64,000 nt of DNA, taken from Pseudooceanicola nanhaiensis. GTDB taxonomy: Bacteria; Pseudomonadota; Alphaproteobacteria; Rhodobacterales; Rhodobacteraceae. Both the position numbers and the translations under genes were made by a program. The DNA is taken from contig NZ_JAIUZP010000005.1 in the NCBI RefSeq assembly GCF_020171315.1, positions 461,076 to 525,075 on the forward strand, in the 5' to 3' direction. Numbering within the stretch: position 1 is the first letter of the stretch; every line of letters begins with the position of its first letter. Of the stretch, positions 25,760 to 34,447 are shown in pieces. The notes under the pieces were generated by a model. It ran no database searches. It was not told where the DNA came from and saw only the letters and a program-made list of their open reading frames with translations.

Positions 25760-25894
25760 CCTCGCATGCGCGCACTCTCTGCCCCCTTGGACGCACGGCG
25801 CGGGGCTGCGGTTCAAAATACTTGATCCGAGGAGGTGAGGCCGAAAAATCGGGGAATGTTTGAACCGGTCGGCGGGAGGGCGGGACAAAGGCAT

Positions 25895-27067
25895 ATGAAA
25901 CGGCACATCACATATCTCCGAGGGATCGCGGCACCGCTGCTGCTTGTGGCCCTGTCCCTGACCGGGTGTTCCTCCTACGAGCTGAACCCGCCCCCCGTCG
26001 CCATGATCAAGGCGGACGCGGGCAACGTGGTCGATGCACGCGAGATCGTGGCGCTTGTGCCGAACGCTTTCGCCGCGGCGACCCTGAAACAGGGGGCGGT
26101 GGCGAGAGGGTTCCTCTTCCGCGAGGAAAAGGCGCTGAACGGCCTCGGCCTGCAGATGCTGCGCTTTGAATTCCCGCAGCCGCTGAACGGGCCGGGGGCA
26201 ATCGCAGTGCTGGAGGAGATCGAGCCGAGCGCGACCGCCGGCATCAACCATGCCTATGCGCCCGCCGCGCATGACAGCCGGCTCGACTATGCCAACGGGA
26301 TGATGCACTGGCCGGACCACGCCTGTCACGCTCTCGGCCCGATCGGCATGATCGACACAGGGGTGGATGCCTCGATCCCGGAACTCAGCGGCGCGAAGGT
26401 GGTCGCCATGGCCTTCCATCGCGGAGCCCCCGCGCCGACCCGGCACGGGACCGAGGTCGCCTCGGTCTTGGCCGATCCGCGGCGGCTGAGCGGGGTCACG
26501 CTTTACAGCGCCTCGGTGATCGGCACCTCGGCCCGGGGCCAGCAGGAAAGCGGCGTCGACAGCCTGCTCGACGCGCTGGACTGGATGGCGGGCAATGGCG
26601 TGAAGCTGGTCAACATCAGCCTTGCAGGCCCCTACAACAAGCTGCTGGACCGCGGCATCGACACCGCCGAGGCCCATGGCATGACCATCGTCGCGGCGGT
26701 CGGCAATGACGGGGCCGGGGCCAACCCGCGCTTCCCGGCGGCGCTTGAGAACGTGGTGGGCGTGACGGCCGTCGATGCGGCGCGGAGCATCTACCCGATG
26801 GCGGTGCGGGGTTATCCCGACATCGCCGCCCCCGGGGTCGATGTCATGCTGACCACCGGAGGCAAGGCGCGGTTCGTGACCGGCACCTCGATCGCGACTC
26901 CCTTCGTGACCGCGCGGATCGCCTCGGACCCTGCGCTCTACCGGCAGACAGCGCACTCGCTCAGGACGGCACTTGCGGCCACCGCGGTCGACCTCGGCAC
27001 GCCGGGGCGCGATCCGGTCTTCGGGGCGGGGTTGCTGATGGCCGACCCGGCCTGCCGGGCGGAGTGA
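25895..27067 (+). CDS. Lipoprotein S8 (subtilisin-like) serine peptidase
   Basis: A 390-residue protease. The signal peptide ends in a lipobox LTGC (Cys 25), so it should be anchored in a membrane, probably facing the periplasm or cell surface. Residues about 45-120 resemble an inhibitory propeptide. The catalytic residues are Asp 154 (GMIDTGVD), His 184 (RHGTEVASV), oxyanion Asn 271 (VGNDGAG) and Ser 332 (GTSIATPF). It is the first gene of an operon with the acyltransferase and the RTX gene, so it may process or release the RTX protein; that is an inference. ATG 25895 follows a weak AAAGG site. Confidence 0.88.
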   Translation: MKRHITYLRGIAAPLLLVALSLTGCSSYELNPPPVAMIKADAGNVVDAREIVALVPNAFAAATLKQGAVARGFLFREEKALNGLGLQMLRFEFPQPLNGPGAIAVLEEIEPSATAGINHAYAPAAHDSRLDYANGMMHWPDHACHALGPIGMIDTGVDASIPELSGAKVVAMAFHRGAPAPTRHGTEVASVLADPRRLSGVTLYSASVIGTSARGQQESGVDSLLDALDWMAGNGVKLVNISLAGPYNKLLDRGIDTAEAHGMTIVAAVGNDGAGANPRFPAALENVVGVTAVDAARSIYPMAVRGYPDIAAPGVDVMLTTGGKARFVTGTSIATPFVTARIASDPALYRQTAHSLRTALAATAVDLGTPGRDPVFGAGLLMADPACRAE

Positions 27068-27099
27068 GGCGGAGCGCGGGGCACAGGAGGGCAGGAGCC

Positions 27100-27537
27100 A
27101 TGGTTGATCAGAACGGCACGCATCCCGACCCGCAGGCCCTGGCCGAGCATTACCGGACGCTGGGCGAACTGACAGAGATCGCGATGCATTCCCCGGTTCT
27201 GGCCGAGATGGAGCTGCGCCACATGGGCGAGGTTTTCCTGCGTCCGCTCGGCCTTGGCCAGCTGAGGCGCTGGCGCCGGAACGGCCGGATCATCGGTGTC
27301 GCGACCTGGGCCTGGCTGAACAACGAGACCGCCGCGCAGATGCTTGAGAACGGCGGCGTCGCGCCCGACGCATGGACCAGCGGTGATCAGCTCTGGTTCA
27401 TCGACGTGATCGCCCCCTATGGCGACATGCGGGCGATTTCCCGCGATCTGCGGTCGCTTTTCCCCGGCGTGACCGGGCGTTCGGTGCGATGGAACGACGA
27501 CGGGACGGTGCGCAAGGTGGGCCTGTTCCACATGTGA
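27100..27537 (+). CDS. RTX toxin-activating lysine acyltransferase (HlyC family)
   Basis: A 145-residue cytoplasmic enzyme of the HlyC/ApxC family, which transfers a fatty acyl chain from acyl-ACP to lysines of an RTX protein. Family segments: NGRIIGVATWAWLNNE, AWTSGDQLWFIDVIAPYGD (about 91-109) and LFPG. Asp 102 matches the essential Asp of HlyC. The essential His of HlyC (within S-P-L-H) has no plain match: here the sequence is HSPVLAE, with His 30 in front and His 41 further on. The start at 27100 has GCAGGAG upstream. The length is a little short for the family. It lies between the subtilase and its probable substrate, the RTX protein. Confidence 0.85.
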   Translation: MVDQNGTHPDPQALAEHYRTLGELTEIAMHSPVLAEMELRHMGEVFLRPLGLGQLRRWRRNGRIIGVATWAWLNNETAAQMLENGGVAPDAWTSGDQLWFIDVIAPYGDMRAISRDLRSLFPGVTGRSVRWNDDGTVRKVGLFHM

Positions 27538-27680
27538 TCCCGGGGCGCTTCCGCCGCCGCCGAAAAACTTTCTGAAAATCTTTGAACCGATCCCGGGCTG
27601 CTCCTGACCAAGGGACATGCGGCACGGAGAAGAGCTCCTCTGCCGGCTTCAGAGAAACATTGGACAGAAGGTATTCGGAC

Positions 27681-30600
27681 ATGGGACGCGCAAAGAAATT
27701 CTTCCAGAAAGTGGGCAGCTTCGTCACCGATCAGTTCGTGACGACCCAGCATGGCAACGACGGCAACAACACCATCGACGGCCACAACCTCGTGCTCAAC
27801 AAGCTTTACGGCGAGGGGGGCGACGACAAGCTTTCGGCCTTCGGGGCCCGCAACGAACTCTACGGCGGGACGGGCAACGACACGCTGCGCGCAACCGGCG
27901 CGAGCAACAAGCTGGATGGCGGCGATGGGGACGACCTGATGATGGGTCTGGGCCTGCGCAACAGCATGAACGGCGGCGCCGGCGACGACGTGATGCAGGG
28001 CTACGGCGCCTGGAACGACATGGACGGCGGCGAGGGCAATGATCACCTGATCGGTCTGGGTGCCTATAACCGCATGAAGGGCGGCGCGGGCGACGACCGG
28101 ATCGAGGGGATCGGCGCCTACAACGACATGGACGGCGGCGAGGGCAACGACCAGCTGTTCGGCCTTGGCGCCTACAACCGGATGAACGGCGGCGAGGGCG
28201 ACGACGTGCTGACCGGGCTTGGCGCCTACAACGCGATGGATGCTGGCGCCGGAAACGACCACCTGTTCGGCCTCGGCGCCTACAACCGGATGAACGCAGG
28301 CGAGGGCAACGACACGATCGAGGCCATCGGTGCGGTCAACGAGGTCGACGCCGGGGCGGGCGACGACGTGATTGTCGCGCTCGGCGGCGTCAACGTGCTG
28401 AACGGCGGTACGGGCAATGACATCATCACCGCTGTCGGCGGGGTGAACACCATCAGCGCGGGCGAGGGCAACGATATGCTGCTGGCGCTCGGTCAGGCCA
28501 ACTTCATCGACGGGGATGATGGCAACGACATGATGATCGGGGTCGGGGGCCTGAACTCGATCAATGGCAACGCGGGCGATGACATCCTGGTCAGCGTCGG
28601 TGGCGGCAACGTGCTGGACGGCGGCGAGGGCAACGACCTGTTGATCGGCGTCGGGCTGGCCTCGAGCCAGCAGGGCGGCGAGGGCGATGACATTCTCATC
28701 GGCGTCAGCGTCGGGAACCTGCAGGAAGGGGGTGACGGCGACGATCTGATCTTTGCCGCTGGCGAAGGCAATTTCCAATTCGGCGACGCGGGCAACGACA
28801 TCATGGTCGCTCTGGCCCTGCAAGGCGGCAGTTCGCAACACGGCGGCGAGGGCGACGACATGCTCTTTGCGCGGAGCAACTTCAACGTCCAGCACGGGGA
28901 CGACGGGAACGACCTGATGGTGGCCTCCGGTACGCTCGGGAACCTCCAGTTCGGCGATGCCGGAAACGACAAGATGTTCGCGGCCAGCACGCTCAACGTG
29001 CAGCACGGCGGCGCGGGCGACGACCTGATGGCGGCCTACGGCACCCAGCTGAACGTCCAGATCGGCGACGAGGGCAACGACACCCTGATCTCGGTCAGCA
29101 ACCGGAACGTGCAGCTCGCCGGGGCCGATGACGACATGCTGATCGCCTATGGCAACACCAACATCCAGCATGGCGGCTCGGGCGACGATATCATCCTGTC
29201 CCACGGCAGCCACAACCTGCAGATGGGCGCGGCGGGCGCGGACGTGATGATCGGCTCGGGGGCCGCGAACCTCCAGTTCGGCGGCACGCTGGCCGACCTG
29301 TCGATCCCGTTCGAGGCCGCGGGCGAGACCTTCGAGCTGCCCGACATCGACGTGGTCGGGATGTTCAACGACCATGTCACCCATGTGGAGGCAGACAACG
29401 CCTCCAACATCCTCGTCGGCGGCGGACACACCAACCTTCAGGTCGGCGGCGCGGGCGACGACTTCGGCATCGGTCTGGGCAAGTTCAACATCCAGATGTT
29501 CGGCGACGGGGACGACGTGGCCGTGGCTGGCGGCGAGAAGACGCTCCAGCTGGGCGGTGAGGGCAGCGATGTGATGATCTCGGCCCAGCACGCCAAGAAG
29601 GAGGGCGGCTCGGTCCAGCACGGCGGCGCGGATGGCGACGTGATGATCACCTACCTCGACATGGTCGGTGCCGACAGCGCGCCCAAGGGCTTCCAGTTCG
29701 GGGATGACGGCGACGACGTCATGGCGATGATCTCGACCGATTTCCGCTATGGCGACTTCAGCGGCGTCAAGGATGCCGGCAGCTTCGGCGATGCGGTCTT
29801 CGTCGACGGGGCCACCTTCCAGATCGGCGGCGGCGGCGATGACGTGATGATCAGCGCGGTTGCCGACATTGCGATCCGCAGCGGCGGCGAGGGCGACGAC
29901 ACCTTCGTCAACCTTCTCGAAGGCGGCTTTGCCTCGGGCGGCGATGGCAGCGACCTGATGGTCAGCGGCTGGATCCCCACCTCGCTCTACACCGGCGGCG
30001 ACGATGGCGACGTGATGATGGACTTCGCCTCGTGGATGCGGATCGCCTTCGGCGCGTCGGGCGACCTGGCGGACAAGGCGACCGGCGAGGTCGAGACCCT
30101 GACCGCGATCATCGGCGGCGACTTCGCGCAGGCCGACCTCTTCGGCTATGACCTCGACGGCATCAACGCGGTGCTGGGCAAGATCGGCGATGTCGCGGCC
30201 TTCGTCGAGGGCTTCAACCCGCTCGGCATGATCTCCGAGCTTGCGACGCAGTTCGTCACGACCTTCGTCCTGCCGACCGGCAACACCTTCATCGGTGGCG
30301 AGGGCGACGATGTCTTCGGCATCGCCAGCGAGATCACCACGGCAATCGGCGGCGCGGGCGACGACACCTATGTCGTCCATCTCGACGCGGTGACGGATGT
30401 CTCGCTCTCCGACGCAGGCGAGCTGGCCGAGGTCGCCGATGTGGCGCGCAGGGCGCTCGACAGGCTCGACGAGATCGAGAGCGGCCAGACCTCCGGCCTT
30501 TCCGTCGCAGGCGGCCGGGACGTGGCCGACCTGCGCGGCGCGGATATCCGGACCGGGGACCTGACCTTCCAGCGCATCGGCTCCGACCTCATGGTCACCA

Positions 30601-33371
30601 TCGCCACGGCGATCGGGATCAAGACGCTGACCTTCGCGGCCATGGATGATGCGGAAGGCCGGGTCGAGCTGCTGCAGTTCGGCGCGGAAACCAGCACCCG
30701 GATCGACCTGGGCGCGGCCTTCGACGCGGGCCTCTTCGGCGAGGGTGAGACGGATGAGGCGGGCCTGCCGCTGGATACCCCTGTCACCTTCGACGCCAGC
30801 TTTGCCCCCTTCACCACCGAAGGCGCCGAGATCGTGACCGAGGACGGCAGCGCGCTGGAGACCTTCCTCGAGGCCCGGACCGATGACATCGTCGCGGGGT
30901 TCGAGGCGGTCAAGGAGGGCTTCGAGGCCTTCATCGAACAGGGCGCCGAGGCCATCGCCCGTGTCCTCGGCGTCGAGATCGCCGAAACGCCCGACCTGCC
31001 CGAAGAGGCGCCCGAGATCACCGACGAGCAGCAGGCGCTGATCGACGAGAACCGGGACCGGACTCCCGAGGCCGAGATCGGCACCGTCGAGGCGACCTTC
31101 GAAACCGGTGACGTCATCGACCTGGAAACCCTCGGCGATGTCGCGGCCTTCGTCAGCAGCGCGCAGGGCGTGGTCGCCCATGACACCAAGACGCTGGCGC
31201 TCTCCGATGGCAACGTCCTTGTGCTCTACGGGGTCGAGGACGAGGGCGGCAAGGGCGCCGTCCAGGGCCAGCTTCTGAACCAGAACGGTGAGCCGGTGTC
31301 ACAGGTGATCGACTTCGTCACGAGCGGGGCCGACATGGCCAGCTGGGACGCCCGGGTCATCGACGGCAACCGGCTCGCGATCCTGGCCGACAATGGGACC
31401 ATGGAGGAACAGGGCTTCATCTTCACCTCGGGGGGCGAGGTCTACCGCACCGGCACCCTGTCGACCTCGCTGAACTTCAAGGCGAACATGGTCGGTGCCA
31501 CGGCGACCAACGGCAACACCGCCTTCGTCTCCAATGCCGAGGGCATGGGCGTGGCCAACGGGCGCTACACGCTCCAGGTGAACGGGCCGAATGGCGAGAG
31601 CCTCCTGACCACCTCCCCGGGCCACGGCAAGCGCCACAACTCCGACGCCAATATCGTCGGCCTCGCCACCGGCGGGTTCGCGATGGTCCATACCGAGAAC
31701 TATTACGGCGACAAGGACCTGATCCTCAGCATCCTCGACGCGAACGGGAATGCCGTGCACGATTACCTGCGCATTGCCGATGCGAAGAACGACGTCAGCA
31801 ACGTACATACCGACGCGCAACTGGCTGCGCTGGACGACGGCAGCTTCCTGATCATCTACACCGATGGCGACGCGACCCCCGGCCTGCGCGGCCTGCGGGT
31901 CAGCGACGAGGGACAGGTGATCTCTGACAGCCACCACTTCACCACGAAGGTCGCCGGGGCGACGGCGCCGAACGGCAGCTTCCTGATCCAGTCGGGCGCG
32001 GTCGACGATGTCTCGGCCACGACGCTCGCCGATGGCCGCGTCGCGATCTCCTGGGTCGAGGAGGACGGCACGGTCCGGACCACCATCAAGACCTTCGAGC
32101 TGGATTTCGAGGGCGGCGACGGGGACGAGATCTTCGAGGGCGGCGTCTCGGACGACGTGGCCGATGGCGGTGCGGGGGCGGATGCGCTCTTTGGCTCGGC
32201 CGGCGAGGACACCCTCGACGGCGGCGAGGGGGATGACCTGCTGAACGGTGGTTCGGGCGATGATGTCCTGAACGGCGGCGCGGGCGCGGACCTTCTGATC
32301 GGCGCCTCTGGCGACGACATCATGACCGGCGGCACCGGGGCGGATACCTTCGTCTTCTCGACCTCGGACGGTGCGGCCTTCGGTCAGGATACCATCGCCG
32401 ACTTCGACGTCTTCGAGGACGTGATCGACCTTCTCGGCCTGAACAGCGTCGCCAGCATCGCGGATCTCGACATCCGTCAGGAGGGTGCGGATGCGGTTGT
32501 CGCCATCGGAGAGGACAGCATCACCCTGCAGGGCGTCGATGCCGGGACGCTCGGCTCGGGCAACTTCGCCACCGCCGACAACACCGTGGGTGAACGCGGC
32601 ACCGTCGAGCTGACCCATGACGCGGTGACGGTCGAATTGCTGGGCGACTACGACAATCCGGTGGTCGTGGCCTTCGTCAAGACGGCCAACGGTCTGGAAA
32701 TGGTGGAAACCCGGGTCGACAACGTGACCGGCTCCAGCTTCGACATCCGCCTGCAGGAGACCGAGGGCTCGGACGGCATCCACAAGGTCGAAACGGTCAG
32801 CTACATGGTCGTCGAGGCCGGTCGCCACGAATTGGCGAACGGCGCGGTGATCGAGGCCGGGCTGGTCGAGACCGACCGCGTCTACCAGAGCACCCTGAAC
32901 CAGGGCATGACGGACGTGGCCTTCGAGGGTGCACTCTCGGGCGCCGACACTCGGATCTTCGCGACGCTCAACACGATGAACGACGCGGAATTCGCCACCG
33001 CCCGCATCCACAAGGTGACGGCGGAGGGCTTCCGGCTCTCAATGGCGGAACGTGAGGCGGACACGAGCGGCCACGGTATCGAAACGATCGGCTACGTGGC
33101 CTTCCAGAACGGCGACTTCGGCGATTTTGCCACCGGTGCGGTCCAGCTGAACCACCAGAAGCTCCAGCTGACCGATGCCGTCGCGGATGAGTTCGACTTC
33201 GCCCAGATCACGCAGATCGGCGGCAACGACCCGGCGGTGATCCGGCAGGATTTCGACGCCGGCCAAATCTACCTGCAGGAAGAGCAGACCTACGATGCCG
33301 AGGTCGAGCATCTCTATGACACGGCCTCGTTCATCGACTTCCAGAACGACGATGGCCTGTTCCTGATCTGA
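27681..33371 (+). CDS. Large RTX repeat protein (MARTX-like 18-residue repeats plus C-terminal RTX secretion region)
   Basis: A 1,896-residue secreted protein with no N-terminal signal, as expected for type I secretion. Residues 47-535 are repeats: G-N/D-D triplets fall exactly every 18 residues from 65 to 371 (18 units), alternating a Ca-binding nonamer (GGEGNDxLx) with a nonamer of the form GLGAYNxMx. Later units drift (GGAGDDLMAAYG, LNVQ). The pattern resembles MARTX repeats more than plain RTX. Residues about 1140-1475 look like a beta-rich propeller region. Canonical RTX nonamers occur at about 1478-1555 (GGEGDDLLNG), followed by the usual TFVFS ... DTIADFDVFEDVIDL cap. Two related beta domains end the protein (about 1637-1896). 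Start ATG 27681 has AGAAGGT. No type I secretion genes are in the window. Confidence 0.9.
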   Translation: MGRAKKFFQKVGSFVTDQFVTTQHGNDGNNTIDGHNLVLNKLYGEGGDDKLSAFGARNELYGGTGNDTLRATGASNKLDGGDGDDLMMGLGLRNSMNGGAGDDVMQGYGAWNDMDGGEGNDHLIGLGAYNRMKGGAGDDRIEGIGAYNDMDGGEGNDQLFGLGAYNRMNGGEGDDVLTGLGAYNAMDAGAGNDHLFGLGAYNRMNAGEGNDTIEAIGAVNEVDAGAGDDVIVALGGVNVLNGGTGNDIITAVGGVNTISAGEGNDMLLALGQANFIDGDDGNDMMIGVGGLNSINGNAGDDILVSVGGGNVLDGGEGNDLLIGVGLASSQQGGEGDDILIGVSVGNLQEGGDGDDLIFAAGEGNFQFGDAGNDIMVALALQGGSSQHGGEGDDMLFARSNFNVQHGDDGNDLMVASGTLGNLQFGDAGNDKMFAASTLNVQHGGAGDDLMAAYGTQLNVQIGDEGNDTLISVSNRNVQLAGADDDMLIAYGNTNIQHGGSGDDIILSHGSHNLQMGAAGADVMIGSGAANLQFGGTLADLSIPFEAAGETFELPDIDVVGMFNDHVTHVEADNASNILVGGGHTNLQVGGAGDDFGIGLGKFNIQMFGDGDDVAVAGGEKTLQLGGEGSDVMISAQHAKKEGGSVQHGGADGDVMITYLDMVGADSAPKGFQFGDDGDDVMAMISTDFRYGDFSGVKDAGSFGDAVFVDGATFQIGGGGDDVMISAVADIAIRSGGEGDDTFVNLLEGGFASGGDGSDLMVSGWIPTSLYTGGDDGDVMMDFASWMRIAFGASGDLADKATGEVETLTAIIGGDFAQADLFGYDLDGINAVLGKIGDVAAFVEGFNPLGMISELATQFVTTFVLPTGNTFIGGEGDDVFGIASEITTAIGGAGDDTYVVHLDAVTDVSLSDAGELAEVADVARRALDRLDEIESGQTSGLSVAGGRDVADLRGADIRTGDLTFQRIGSDLMVTIATAIGIKTLTFAAMDDAEGRVELLQFGAETSTRIDLGAAFDAGLFGEGETDEAGLPLDTPVTFDASFAPFTTEGAEIVTEDGSALETFLEARTDDIVAGFEAVKEGFEAFIEQGAEAIARVLGVEIAETPDLPEEAPEITDEQQALIDENRDRTPEAEIGTVEATFETGDVIDLETLGDVAAFVSSAQGVVAHDTKTLALSDGNVLVLYGVEDEGGKGAVQGQLLNQNGEPVSQVIDFVTSGADMASWDARVIDGNRLAILADNGTMEEQGFIFTSGGEVYRTGTLSTSLNFKANMVGATATNGNTAFVSNAEGMGVANGRYTLQVNGPNGESLLTTSPGHGKRHNSDANIVGLATGGFAMVHTENYYGDKDLILSILDANGNAVHDYLRIADAKNDVSNVHTDAQLAALDDGSFLIIYTDGDATPGLRGLRVSDEGQVISDSHHFTTKVAGATAPNGSFLIQSGAVDDVSATTLADGRVAISWVEEDGTVRTTIKTFELDFEGGDGDEIFEGGVSDDVADGGAGADALFGSAGEDTLDGGEGDDLLNGGSGDDVLNGGAGADLLIGASGDDIMTGGTGADTFVFSTSDGAAFGQDTIADFDVFEDVIDLLGLNSVASIADLDIRQEGADAVVAIGEDSITLQGVDAGTLGSGNFATADNTVGERGTVELTHDAVTVELLGDYDNPVVVAFVKTANGLEMVETRVDNVTGSSFDIRLQETEGSDGIHKVETVSYMVVEAGRHELANGAVIEAGLVETDRVYQSTLNQGMTDVAFEGALSGADTRIFATLNTMNDAEFATARIHKVTAEGFRLSMAEREADTSGHGIETIGYVAFQNGDFGDFATGAVQLNHQKLQLTDAVADEFDFAQITQIGGNDPAVIRQDFDAGQIYLQEEQTYDAEVEHLYDTASFIDFQNDDGLFLI

Positions 33372-33391
33372 GCGGGTCAGAGACCGACGTG

Positions 33392-33417
33392 CGGCCGGGC
33401 GGTCCTCCGCCCGGCCG
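33392..33417 (+). terminator. Hairpin after the RTX operon
   Basis: A perfect 11-bp stem, CGGCCGGGCGG (33392-33402) with CCGCCCGGCCG (33407-33417), and a TCCT loop. It lies 20 bases after the RTX stop. The bases after it (TATCGTGTG) are only weakly T-rich. Confidence 0.65.
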
Positions 33418-34005
33418 TATCGTGTGAGGAAGCGATCTTCACAGGGAACCTATGACGGCGCAGGGGCGCTTCCGATTGATTGCCTTGTGACCCCGGTACC
33501 CGGTGGCGTCCCAAGGACAGCGGCCCGCGAGGCGACCTGCCGGGCCTTGCCCGCGCGCCGCCTCTGTACGCGACGCGCTCCCGGGTTGCCGCAATGGGCC
33601 GATCGCAGGGGCTCAGCCCCCGTGGCGGGCGTAGAGGTCGAGCGGCGTGCCCGGGAACCGGTACAATCCCCCCGCCGTGGTCTCGTGCTGCTGGAAGCCA
33701 TGGCGGTTGTAGAACGCCTCCAGCTCGGCCTTGCTGAGGCCCTCGTCCCCGAACGGATCATGGTAGAGGGCGATCCCGCAATCCACCGCATCCGCAGCAT
33801 CGACCAGCCGGCGCAGCAGATGTCTGCTCCTGCAAAGTTGTTGCAGACTCTACACTACGGTGAGGAATTTCGCGGGGGGCAGGTCAGAGGGCCGAAAATC
33901 CCGTCGAGCATGTCTCGTGAAGCGAAGCCGTCCCGCCAAGAGAACATTCGACAAATGCCATTGACGGCGCAGGCTTCCTTTCACTGAGAAGCTCAGAAGA
34001 AGAGC
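33418..34005. other. Gap between the RTX operon and the arsenic cluster
   Basis: About 590 bases without an intact gene. The middle holds a truncated acetyltransferase remnant on the minus strand (33613-33849). The right part (33850-34005) is lower in GC and shows nothing recognisable; it probably contains an old rearrangement joint. Confidence 0.45.
33613..33849 (-). pseudogene. C-terminal remnant of a GNAT N-acetyltransferase
   Basis: On the minus strand a 78-codon open stretch without a start codon reads LLRRLVDAADAVDCGIAL, then LSKAELEAFYNRHGFQQHE and GGLYRFPGTPLDLYARHGG before a TGA. AFYNRHGF is the typical last motif of GNAT acetyltransferases. The N-terminal half, with the acetyl-CoA loop, is missing: a TAG at 33850-33852 and lower-GC sequence follow upstream. 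The gene was probably cut when the adjoining arsenic segment was inserted or a deletion took place. Confidence 0.65.
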
Positions 34006-34353
34006 TTAGCTCTCCTTCACTACCATGAGCCCTGCGGCCGTTGAGGCGTCTGATCCGCAGGCCGTGGCATCGCCACCACAGCAATCCTGCAACAGGAAGC
34101 GGACCAGCAAGTCCACGGAGGCGAAATTCGGCGCGTAGAGGATTTCCTTCTGGCGCCGTGTCGCCGTCACGAGCTCTGCCCTCTTGAGAATGCCCAAGTG
34201 CCCCGAGAGGGTCGAGGGCTTGACGGCAAGTCGGCGCGCGATCTCCAGCGCAGGCACGCCCTCTGGTCCTTCGCGAACCAGCAGTCGGAATACCGCGAGG
34301 CGGGTTTCGTGGGCAAGCGCCGAAAAGGCGTCAATGGCGTCTTCCTGCTTCAT
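34006..34353 (-). CDS. arsR: ArsR family metalloid-responsive repressor
   Basis: A 115-residue winged-helix repressor. It begins AIDAFSALAHETRLAVFRLL, and the recognition helix is in RRLAVKPSTLSGHLGILK (about 41-58). The C-terminal DCCGGDATAC gives Cys 91, Cys 92 and Cys 99 as likely As(III) ligands, a site position seen in several ArsR types. It is divergent from the deacylase gene, with two inverted repeats between them. It should release DNA when arsenite binds, switching on the arsenic genes. Confidence 0.88.
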   Translation of the reverse strand: MKQEDAIDAFSALAHETRLAVFRLLVREGPEGVPALEIARRLAVKPSTLSGHLGILKRAELVTATRRQKEILYAPNFASVDLLVRFLLQDCCGGDATACGSDASTAAGLMVVKES

Positions 34354-34355
34354 TA

Positions 34356-34379
34356 TTCGTCAATGCCCGAAATGACGAA
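34356..34379. promoter_or_regulatory. Probable ArsR operator next to arsR
   Basis: TTCGTCA (34356-34362) and TGACGAA (34373-34379) form a perfect 7-bp inverted repeat with a 10-base spacer, 2 bases from the arsR start codon. The 24-bp size fits ArsR-family operators. Binding here would shut off arsR itself. Confidence 0.55.
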
Positions 34380-34419
34380 GCTTGACAAGCGGCAGGCGTG
34401 TCCGTACCCCGATAGTCAA

Positions 34420-34435
34420 TTCGGAAGTTTCCGAA
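34420..34435. promoter_or_regulatory. Probable ArsR operator next to the deacylase operon
   Basis: TTCGGAA-GT-TTCCGAA is a perfect 7-bp inverted repeat ending right at the first possible ATG (34436) of the rightward operon. A repressor bound here would block transcription or translation start. It shares the TTCG ... CGAA ends with the repeat at 34356-34379. Confidence 0.5.
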
Positions 34436-34447
34436 ATGAGGGCTGGG

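Noticed and set aside
28000..29300. Regular DNA repeats that could suggest a CRISPR array
   Set aside because: The 54-bp period is coding, degenerate at third positions and translates to the RTX repeats; there are no identical repeats with unique spacers.
27417..31181. Antisense frame of 1,254 codons over the RTX gene with a repetitive pattern
   Set aside because: Its repeats are only the reverse reading of the 54-bp DNA period of the RTX gene; it has no start signal of note and no recognisable fold.
33424..33987. Plus-strand frame of 187 codons right of the RTX gene
   Set aside because: It is antisense to the acetyltransferase remnant, Arg/Pro-rich and lacks any domain.
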